NCBI GenBank assembly: GCA_002887195.1
Contig: PJAB01000486.1
Span: 1 to 25,533, forward strand
DNA from: Chrysochromulina parva
Taxonomy: Eukaryota; Haptophyta; Prymnesiales; Chrysochromulinaceae
DNA length: 25,533 bases
Direction of reading: 5' to 3'
Shown: in pieces, positions 11,060 through 19,074 of the stretch
How positions within the stretch are numbered: position 1 is the stretch's first letter
How the letters are laid out: each line of letters opens with the position of its first letter
Notes under the pieces: generated by a model
Seen by the model: the letters and a program-made list of their open reading frames with translations, nothing else
Told to the model about the DNA's origin: nothing
Databases searched by the model: none
Program-made: the position numbers and the translations under genes

Positions 11060-14000
11060 CACAAGTCCGCAACGCGCCCGAGTGCGGCAGAGACGGAGGC
11101 GGCGGTGGAGGCGGCGGCCTCCACACGCAAAGAGTCCGCGGCGGTGCAAGCTCGCGTGGCCGAGCTCAAGCGCAAGCAGCAGGCTGGAGAGCTCTCCGCG
11201 GACGAGATGGCGGAGCTTGCCGCCTCTCAGACGAAATTGACGCAACTGGAGGCGCAGGCGCAGCGGCTGGAGGCGGTGGCGGCGGCGGGCGCGGCGGGGG
11301 CGGGGGACGATCTGTGGGAAGGGTCTGATGCAGAAGCGGAGGCGGTGGCTGTCAAGGAACGGATCTCCGAGCTCAAGCGACGGCAGGTGTCCGGTGAGCT
11401 CTCGGATGCGGAGAAGGCCGAGCTCACGAAGAGCGAAGCGAAGTTGGGCAGGCTCGAGGCCGCGATGAGCAGTGCGGAGGGAGGTGGTACGTCGATCGCA
11501 CTTGATTGCACTTGATTGCAGTCCAGACTCGAGGCCGCGATGAGCAGTGCGGAGGGAGGTGGTACGTTGATTGCTACGGATGGGCCGCCTTGCATGCAAG
11601 TGCTCACCACGGCGCGGCATCCCCACAGGTGGGGTGCCTTCGGATCCAGCGGCGGCGGCGTCGCCTTGCATGCAAGTGCTCACCACGGCGCGCCCCTCCC
11701 CCTTTCCCACAGGTGGGGTGCCTTCGGATCCGGCGGCGGCGGCGGCGGAGGCGGCGGCGATCGCGGCGCGGCTGGCCGAGCTCAAGCGCAAGCAGGAGGC
11801 CGGCGAGCTGACGGATGCGGAGATGGCCGAATTAGGCAAGGCCGAGCGCCGGCTCGCGACACTCGACGAGGCGCAGGCGAGCTGCGATCTGATTGCGATC
11901 TCACTTCGATCTGATTGCGAGCTCACTGCGATCTCATCTGAGGATTGCGACGGATGGCCCCTCTGATGGCTCCGCTGATGGTCGCTGATTGGAATCCGAG
12001 TGCGCCCCTTCCTAATTAGGCGAGCCGCGATCGGGTTGACGAGCTCCAGAAGAAGAAGGCTTCGGGCAAGCTCAGTAAGGCGGAGAAGGCGGAGCTGGCC
12101 AAAGAAGAGGCGAGGTTGGCGGAGCTGCAGGCGAGATAATGAGTGTGGCTGATTGCTCCCTGATTGCTGGCGGAGCTGCAGGCGAGATACCAATGAGTGT
12201 GGCTGATTGCTCCCTGAGTGTGGCTGATTGCTCCGCTGTGGGCGCGGAGTCACGCAGGGGAGTGGCTGATTGCCACTGAGTGCCAATGGGTGCCACTGAG
12301 TGTGCCGCGGTGTGAGCGCGGAGCCATGCAGGGCGGCGGCAAGGGAGGCAAGAAGGGAGGCAAGGATGGCGACGACGGGGCGGCGGTGGCAAAGCGTCTG
12401 TCCGAGATGGAGAAGAGGCATGCGAAGGAGATGGAGGAGGCCGAGCGCCGGATGAATGAGCTCATCAGCAAGCTCATGGACCCCAATCTGAGTGACGCAG
12501 ATCGGCGGGCGCTCCTTGATGGAGAGAAGGATCGTCAAGCGAAGGCGAGTGGAGAGCGGCAGGCCAAGCTGGAGGCGATGGAGAAGGCGGCCAAGGGAGG
12601 CAAGGTGTGCGGCTGATGGGCACTGATTGCGGCTGATTGGCATTGAGTGCTGCTATTGGGCACTGATTGCGGCTGAAGGCGTGCGTGCCCTGTTTGTCAT
12701 TTATGGTCGTTGATTGCCGTTGCTGGCTACGTATGGGCACGTGTCCAAGGCGGAGCCTGATGACCTCTGATGACCTCTGATGACCTCTGATGGTCTCTGA
12801 TGGCCTCCGATGACCTCCGATGACCTCCGATGACCTCCGATGGGCAGGTGTCCAAAGCGGAGGCTGATGCGGCCGAGAAGGAGGCGAAGGCAGTCAAATC
12901 TCGGATGGCCGAGCTCAAGCGTAAGCAGCAGGCCGGAGAGCTCACCGACGAGGAGAAGGCGGAGCTTCGGTGTGAATGCAGCTGATTGCCGCTGATGAAC
13001 TTGATTGCTGATGATGACATTGAGAGCTCACAGAGAAGTAGCTTCGGTGTGAATGCAGCCTCCAGAACTCCTTTGTTGAGCTTGATGATCACTGATGACG
13101 ATGGATTGCTGTAGACGGCGACGGATTGCGCCGGAGTGCATCTGATTGGCACCGATTGCGTCTGATGGCTCTTTTCATATTCTCTCTCTCTCTCGCAGCC
13201 AATCGGAGTCGAAGCTCGCGGATCTCGAGGAGACAGTGGCTGCGGGCAAGAGCGGCGGCAAGCGCAAGGGCGCGGGCAAGGGCGGGGGCGGCGGCGGCGG
13301 CGGCGGCGGCGGCCCTTCGGTCAACGAGTTTGGGGTTGAGGTGGTCGAGGTTGGTTGCCAAGCTGGGCAGCCTATGCTTGGGAGTGGCGGGGGAGGCGGC
13401 GGCGGGCAGCTGGGCCTCATTTGGGTCGAAGTGGGCAATTCGCCTCTGATGACCTCTGATGATCTCCGATGACCTCCGATGATCTCCGATGACCTCCGAT
13501 GATCTCCGATGACCTCCGATGACCTCCGATGACCTCCGATGGGCAGGTGGGCAATTTGCCTCCGGCGGGTGGCACCGAGTTGAGTCATGCGAAGCTCTCG
13601 CACGCTGTGAAGACCAAGCACCATGAGCACGGGAAGGTGAACTTCACACCTGCGGAGCTGGGGGCGATGGGCGCGGACGAGATTCGTCGAGATCAGTTCG
13701 TCAAGAGCGTGGGCGAGGGGGGTGTCATCACCTACTTCATGCCAGGTGAGTGCCACCTGAGGGTGCTCTCTGAATGTGCCATCTGAATATGCATCTGATT
13801 GCATACTGATTGCATGCTGATTGCATGCTGATTGCTTCAAATCGCATCGGATTGCTTGTGATGGCCTCCATCATCAGGCAATCCGCCGCCGGCGCGCTCC
13901 ACCAAACTGCCCGAGAGTGCGATGACCTCGCTCGGCGAGATTCGGTTCGGGCGAAAGGACATACAAGCGATGAACGTGCTCATGTGCCGCAAGCTCGTCG

Positions 14001-16571
14001 CAGCGCTCTACCAGGTGCGAAGATGGCTTCCCAGCAGGCCTCCCTAATTGCCTCTCTCATCAGAAGATGGCTTCCCAGCAGGCCTCCCTAATTGCCTCTC
14101 GCATCACGCTCGGCTGTGCTTGATTGCGTCCCTCAGATGCGTCCCTCATCTCTGAGTGCCTCCCTAATTGCCTCTCTCATCAGGTCAAGACCGATATGGA
14201 TCAGAAGGCAGAGCCAAGCAAGTTTCGTCAGAGCTTCGCCTCGTTCGTGCCCGACCAGTTCGTCCAGCTGTACGGCAAAGGTGAGTGTGGCTGATTGCTC
14301 CCTGATTGCTCCCTGATTGAGGCTGATTGTGGCTGAGTGCTCCCTGATTGTGGAGGATTGCTCCCTGATTGTGGCTGATTGTGGCTGAGTGCTCCCTGCG
14401 TGTGGCTGTACGGCAAAGGCGGCTCGATCGCGCTCGATAAGTTCAGCCAGTTTGCGTACGGCGTGCGTGAGAACCGCGTCCGTCTCAACGCCAAGGAGGA
14501 GAAGGAGGTGAGGGCCTCCCTGTGCTGACCTCTCTGATTGCCTCTGATGACCACCGATGAGGAACATGCGCGCGCCATAATCGTCTCTGATTGCGTCCCT
14601 GATTGCGTCCCTGATTGCGTCCCTCATCAGGACGAGCCCATCCTCTACTTCTTCTGGCGTGCGTGTCACCACGGCGTGCCACTCGACGAAAGGTGCGATG
14701 ACCTCTGATGACCTCCGATGACCTCTGATGAACCGTGATTGCGCCCCTCGACGAAAGGTGCGATGATCGCAGCTTCATCTGAGCGGAGTGCGTCTGATAG
14801 CGCCCGATTGCGCCTGATGGACTTCCTCATCAGCTGACCATGCCACCACGGCGCGCCTCTTGATGAAAGGTTGCCTCATGAGGACTTCGATTTCTTCATC
14901 GAGCTGCTCGGCATACTGGCGGAGACTGCGGCGGGGGAGCACACACTGAACCTGGCGGGCATCGGCGCGTTCTGGAACATGTTCGGCTCGATGGCTGAGA
15001 TCCAATTACCGGCGTTCGTGTACATCCAGGTGTGATGATTGCCTCTGATTGCCTTGAACGACCTCTCTGATTGCCTCTCGGATGGCCTCTCTGATGGCCT
15101 TTCTTGTCACCTCTCTGATTGCCTTCTTCTGATGGCCTCGGATGGCCTCTGATGACCTTTGATGGCCGCGAGCAATTGAGCAATCGAGACTCTGATGGCC
15201 GCGAGACACTGGCCGACTTCGGGTGTTCACATTCACAGGCCCTCGAGCGTCGCTTCCGAGAAAATGCATCGATCGAGCCCGAGATGCCCAACACGGCGCA
15301 CCCGGAGTTGCTCTCTCGGTTGAAGAAGATCACGCTCGCGAGCTGCGCCAAATTTTGGAGCGACTCGAAGCTGACCGGCCGCCGGGCGATGCTGCCTGCG
15401 CCCAAGTACAAGCCCGAGCTGCTTGGTGCACATGGGGTGCGATGAGCTCTGATGAGCTCTGATGGCCCCTGATGAGTTCGAGTGCCTCTGATTGCCCCTG
15501 ATGACCAGTGATGACCTCTGACGACCTCTGAGTGCCTCTAATTGCGAGCGCACAATGACTTATGATGACCCCTGATGACCCCTGATGACCCCTGATGATC
15601 TGAGATACCGGTGAGATTGGCGCCCCTCTCTGTCGCCACGTTCACCCTCATGCCTGTGAACGACCGCCTGTGAACGACTGCCTGTGAACGACTGGCCTGT
15701 GAACGACCGCCTGTGACTCTTGCGTGTGGGCAGTTGCGCATCGGCTTCCTGCCAGTCGAGACCTTCTTAGCGCAATGCCTCGAGGGAATGCATGCACAGC
15801 ACGCCAAGGACGCCACCATGCTCGACAGTCTCTGGCGAGGATGGGTTGACGAAGCGGGCGAGGTGAGATCTCGTCCACAGCCCTTCCACACCTCCCTCTC
15901 CCCATTATCCCCCCTAATCACTCCCTACAGGCGACCTCTAATTGCCTCTAATTGCCTCCCTAATTGCCTCCCTAATTGCCTCCCTAATCACTCCATACAG
16001 GCGACCTTCGACGTCTTCGCCGATATGCTCGAGGCCGCCGCGCCGCAATTAACGGAGCCCGAGATGCAGGCGCTCTACCAGCGGGCAATCAGCGGCGACG
16101 AGGCCGGCGTCGTCTCGATGGCGTTGATCGAAGCGAACTTGCGGAAGCAGAGGATCACAATCAAGCATCACCCGAATCGCGTGCCGCCGCCGCCACCGCC
16201 GCCGCCCAAGGGGGCGCCCGCTACGGCGCCGCCCAAGGGAGCGCGAGCGTCTACGCCGCCGCCACCCGCCGAGATCGCGTACGAGATTGCATCCGAGATT
16301 GCTGAGATCGAGAGCTCCGCTGAGGGCTCTACAGGTGCATTGGCGGCGGGTTCGGAAGGGGGGGGGAAGACAGTGGGAAAGGGCGCCAACACGCTGTGGA
16401 AGGTGCGTGAGGCCTCTCTGATGGCCCCTTTGATGGCCTCACCGATGTCCCCTTTCTGATTGCAACTCTCTGGCCCTGTGTCAGGGTTCGTCAGCAGTGA
16501 AGAAGGTGATGGAGCGCGTGCACGAGGAGAACATGATCCGCAGCCTGTTCAAGGCCGGCGAGCTGCCCTGA
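7053..16571 (+). CDS. Large coiled-coil protein, possibly TSNAXIP1-like (27 exons, 1743 aa)
   Basis: Exons: 7053-8135, 8305-8391, 8566-8702, 8840-8946, 9030-9187, 9446-9568, 9711-9788, 9871-10035, 10268-10435, 10601-10722, 10876-10942, 11009-11483, 11713-11876, 12020-12130, 12332-12604, 12848-12969, 13199-13430, 13547-13745, 13878-14014, 14184-14280, 14419-14507, 14631-14692, 14870-15029, 15239-15436, 15734-15862, 16001-16402, 16485-16571. All phases join. Residues 1-361 are low-complexity with tandem repeats. About 455-640 holds AFERVAPLTGRFEG, CLYSDYTPEL and coiled coil, recalling the TSNAXIP1 N-terminal region (a sperm/axonemal protein family). About 815-1165 carries five ~35-residue repeats of xELKRKQxAGELxxxEKAEL. 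About 1225-1630 is a non-repetitive helical region (FWNMFGSMAEI, ATFDVFADMLEAA). Then come a Pro-rich stretch and a basic C-terminus. Two introns have GC donors. If unspliced, stops occur at 10724-10726 and 12137-12139, so a split into two genes is possible. The family call is weak. Confidence 0.6.
7519..7582 (+). repeat. 21-bp coding repeat (3 units)
   Basis: aatcaggaaagaagcctcgtc and close copies encode LVNQERS three times in the N-terminal part of the coiled-coil protein. Confidence 0.9.
7797..7944 (+). repeat. 48-bp coding minisatellite (3 units)
   Basis: Three near-identical 48-bp units, starting cgaggacgcaccc at 7801, 7849 and 7897, encode GPRTHPNPLEDRAVLG. A 21-bp repeat (ggcagtggggctgtggggaag) at ~7732-7787 precedes them. 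Confidence 0.92.
8136..8304 (+). mobile_element. Family A introner intron with direct repeat
   Basis: The intron starts GTCGAGACGCATGCAATG, and the next exon starts with the similar GTCGACACACATGCGATG. Between them are CTGATGACCT decamers. The acceptor is CACAACAG. Confidence 0.8.
9188..9445 (+). repeat. Intron with two extra copies of exon end and a decamer array
   Basis: atggtcgacgaRctgcgcgttcaggtg (exon end plus donor) recurs twice more after the true exon end, ~66 bp apart, with TTGATTGCAC spacers. Six CTGATGGCCA decamers follow at ~9358-9422. The acceptor is GCATGCACAG. Confidence 0.85.
10036..10140 (+). repeat. Tandem GACCCAGATTG repeat in an intron
   Basis: About eight 11-12-bp units (gacgcagattgg, gacccagattg) start right at the donor, where the exon-intron boundary is GAG|GTGGACGCAG. 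Confidence 0.85.
10943..11008 (+). mobile_element. Family B introner with ~16-bp target duplication
   Basis: The intron begins GTACGGCTTCGAAACG and the next exon begins GTGGGGCTTCGAAACG. The element between contains TTGCATGCAAGTGCTCAC and ends CCCCACAG. Confidence 0.85.
11484..11712 (+). mobile_element. Nested introners: one family A and two family B copies
   Basis: At GGAG|GTGGTACG a ~45-bp exon segment is duplicated (copies at ~11451-11491 and ~11526-11566) around a TTGATTGCAC spacer. A family B copy (11588-11628) follows. Then comes an 84-bp unit (11629-11712) whose first ~24 bp, GTGGGGTGCCTTCGGATCC plus GCGGC, repeat at the next exon start (11713). The whole block is removed in phase. 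Confidence 0.8.
11877..12019 (+). mobile_element. GC-AG introner intron
   Basis: The exon ends CAG, the intron begins GCGAGCTGCGATC, and the next exon begins GCGAGCCGCGATC after ATTAG. The duplicated target starts with GC, giving a GC donor. CTGATTGCGA-type repeats fill the interior. Confidence 0.75.
12131..12331 (+). mobile_element. GC-AG intron with duplicated exon end
   Basis: The exon ends GGCGGAGCTGCAG with donor GCGAGATAA. The segment tggcggagctgcaggcgaga recurs at ~12169-12188. TGGCTGATTGCTCC repeats fill the middle and the acceptor is GCCATGCAG. If unspliced, translation would stop at TAA (12137-12139). Confidence 0.7.
12755..12842 (+). repeat. CTGATGACCT decamer array
   Basis: About eight 10-bp units lie in the intron 12605-12847. 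The exon start GTGTCCAAAGCGGAG is also present upstream of the array at ~12740 (gtgtccaaggcggag). Confidence 0.9.
13431..13546 (+). mobile_element. Family A introner intron with 14-16-bp duplication
   Basis: The intron begins GTGGGCAATTCGCCTC and the next exon begins GTGGGCAATTTGCCTC. Between are about ten CCGATGACCT/CCGATGATCT decamers. The acceptor is GGGCAG. Confidence 0.88.
15437..15733 (+). repeat. Intron with CTGTGAACGAC repeats
   Basis: CTGATGAGCT and CTGATGACCC decamers give way to five copies of an 11-16-bp CCTGTGAACGACYG repeat (~15651-15718). The acceptor is GTGTGGGCAG. Confidence 0.8.
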
Positions 16572-16645
16572 GCTCGGTCTGAGCTCGGTCTGAGCTCGGT
16601 CTGAGCTCGGTCTGAGCTCGGTCTGAGCTCGGTCTGAGCTCGGTC
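16569..16645 (+). repeat. 11-bp tandem repeat (TGAGCTCGGTC)x7 containing the stop codon
   Basis: Seven perfect 11-bp units start at the TGA stop of the coiled-coil gene (GAG CTG CCC TGA). Each unit contains TGAGCTC, and 11 is not a multiple of 3. Confidence 0.95.
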
Positions 16646-17173
16646 TGATGGCAGACAACAAGGAGACTAACATGAGCGCACACTCGGCGGACCGGTCCGT
16701 TTAAGTCCGTGGAGCTGCTCTGATGGCCTGAAGTCTGTGAACAATGGTCTGTGAACTGATATGCACGCGATGGGCGGGCCGATGCGCTGAGCAGGCACAT
16801 CAAGGTGCGGTACGTTGCGAGGCGTCACACGCGGACGCGCCGCCGTCGGGGGGGGTGGGCGTACTTCGTGTGTGTGTCGAAGTATCTCGAGCGTCGATGC
16901 ATGATTAGGCGCAATACCCCGCGGGGCTGTATTGTATAGCGGCCACGGGCCGGTCGACTCACGACTGCTGCCATCCAGACCTTCGTTGTGCATGACCTTG
17001 TGGGCGGTGGTCCGGGGCACCGGGGGGGCGCCTTGTGTGGGCGCGCGATATGTGTCGCGATTTGTGAACACACCTGCGGCAAAAACAGCTCTCAGACCGC
17101 TGGCGGCCGAGTGTGAACAGCCAACTCACACCCTTTTAAGGTCGGAAAACTTCTCCCCGAAACCGTCGAAAGA
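16572..17173. other. Intergenic region between coiled-coil and myristoylated-protein genes
   Basis: No supported gene. It starts with the 11-bp repeat array, then unique GC-rich sequence with a G-run (gtcggggggggtgggcg) near 16845. It presumably holds the 3' UTR of one gene and the promoter of the next. Confidence 0.7.
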
Positions 17174-18918
17174 ATGGGATGTGAGAACAGTAAGGTGGAG
17201 GCATTCGAGCTCAGCGCACGGGACTCTGAGCGCGATCCTCGCTGGGACGTAGAGGGTTTCAGTCGATGGGCAGAGGCTTGCCAACTGGCGTGGGTTCGTG
17301 TCGGATATCTTCGCGAACTGAAGGAGCTCGGCAAGCCGATCCCATATCAGCAGCTCGCGCCGAAAGGTTCGCTTTGGATCGGCGTTCCGCCGCCAGACGT
17401 ACAGCTCTACGCAATCAGCCCGTACACCTGGCTTGGTAAGAAGGGACCTCGGGAGGAGTGGTCGCGTCAGCCCACAGACAACGAGCAGATGCACAGTGAT
17501 CCCGATGGCTTCCTTCTCCAGCATATGGTTGAGTACCTCAATCAGGATGGTGCCTTGGATGACGATCTCGCTCTCATGCTCCACATCTCCGCCATGTGCT
17601 TTGCACCGACAAAGCGCGAGGTCGCGCTGTGGGATACATACATGGAAGGCAGCATCTACATCAACACCCATTATCGTATCAAGTGTGTGCCCGTGTGTGA
17701 GGTGCCTGAGGCGTTCTCAGGCGAGCCCGTGCTGGAGCGGATGTGGGGAATCCACGTATTCTTCCTCTCAGCGTACTGCCAACGCATCGTCAACGCGACG
17801 GCGCCGCTCATCAAGCCCAATCTCACCCCGGAAAAGCTGCGTGGTGCGCACGAGAGGCTGAAGTCGGCACCTTGCATGAATGAACCGTCTCGCGAGCAAG
17901 TCCTGCGTCTTCGCCACCAAGCCTTCAGCAGCATGCTCCCAGCGCGCGAGGACGCTGTCGGGTTTCAGACGGTGTGCGAGCAGTCTGGATTTCGATGGGT
18001 CTTCGTCTGGTTCGTTCAGGAGCTCGCTGCCCGCGGTGGGCCTGCTCCACGCTGCCAGGATCTGCCATATGGCACATATGTAGAAGGGCGTGTTCCAGAG
18101 GGGGTGCGGCACTACGTGGTCAGCCACGGCTGGGCGGCGCATCTGCACTTTGACCCGAGCGGCTCCAAGATTCACCTGCTCGCTGCGACCCTCGGCCGTA
18201 TGGGTGCTGCGAAGGACGATGTCGTCTTCATTGACTACATGTCCCTAACGCAGGCGGGCGGCTGGGTGCCGAAGGCATACCTCCGATTCAACCCAGGCGC
18301 GCAACGGCACGTTGAGAAGGAGGCCGACGGCAGCGACAAAAAGAATGCCGACGGCAGCGTCCTCCTCAGTGGGCGTACCGAGGCGCAGGAGCGCCGCTTC
18401 CGTTTCGCCCTCTTCGAGACGACACGCCTATACGCGTTCCGACCTGCCCATGGACCGAATGTGATCATCCTGCCCGACCTGGCGCCGCCAGAGAGCTTTC
18501 CTGAGCCTGGTGAGATCACGGTGGAATGGAACACTGTGTGCCAGCCGCCTCGAGAGGAGCAAAAGTCCGCCTGGGGCTTCTCCAAGTCGATCAAGTACGA
18601 GAATGCAGGCTGGCCGTGTGCCGAGTACGCGGTGTCGCGCATGAACAAGAACATCGCCAACAGCGAAGACGAGCCGGTGAGAAGAGTGGAAGCTGATTGC
18701 ATGCTGCTTGCATGCTGATTGCAAGCTGATGGCATGCTGATTGCATCCCTCATCAGGTGAGAAGAGTGGAAGCTGCTCGCTCGTGGCCCGAAGACGTCGA
18801 CGCGTATGCACGCCTGATGGACGAGGATGCCGTCGAGCCCGTTGCCTTCACGAAGAAGGGCGACCGGGAGGCAGTGCGCTTCAACTTTTACAAGTACTCG
18901 TACAGCGTGGTGGAGTGA
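17174..18918 (+). CDS. Predicted N-myristoylated protein with VSHGW motif, function unknown (2 exons, 554 aa)
   Basis: Exons 17174-18676 and 18757-18918, joined in phase 0, ending VVE-TGA. The N-terminus MGCENSK fits an N-myristoylation signal (Gly2, Ser6) with a palmitoylatable Cys3, so membrane attachment is likely. The middle is soluble and mixed alpha/beta, with several Trp-rich stretches. At ~312-355 it reads HYVVSHGWAAHLHFDPSG, then DDVVFIDYMSLTQ. Similar 'SHRW...D' plus 'V.IDY.S..Q' pairs occur in protist proteins of uncertain function with a TIR/HET-like fold; that link is inference. The only intron is a recent-looking insertion near the 3' end. If it is retained, translation stops 13 codons later. 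I do not recognise the family. Confidence 0.8.
18677..18756 (+). mobile_element. Introner-like intron with 18-bp target duplication (family A)
   Basis: The intron begins with gtgagaagagtggaagct (18677-18694). The identical 18 bp reappears as the start of the next exon (18757-18774). Between them lie 62 bp of GATTGCATGCT-type repeats ending CTCATCAG. Removing the intron restores the exon exactly. The duplicated exon segment begins with GTGAG and acts as the 5' splice site, while the element supplies the acceptor. Confidence 0.85.
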
Positions 18919-19074
18919 TCGACAGTAAATGGACGTGCTTTCATGGCCTGAAGGGTAGGCGTGGGCGTTCTTGTGGGTCTCGAGGTCTCGAGGTATCTTC
19001 CTTGTAGGTGTGAATCGAGTGTGAATCGAGTGTGAATGCTCTTTTGCGGAATTCCATAGGACACCCAGATTATA
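18919..19074. other. Short intergenic region
   Basis: gtgtgaatcga occurs about three times at 19008-19040. The sequence is otherwise unique; presumed 3' end and promoter. Confidence 0.6.

Noticed and set aside
16572..17173. Several 60-130-codon frames on both strands
   Set aside because: No domain, no splice-consistent extension, and they are built partly on the 11-bp repeat.
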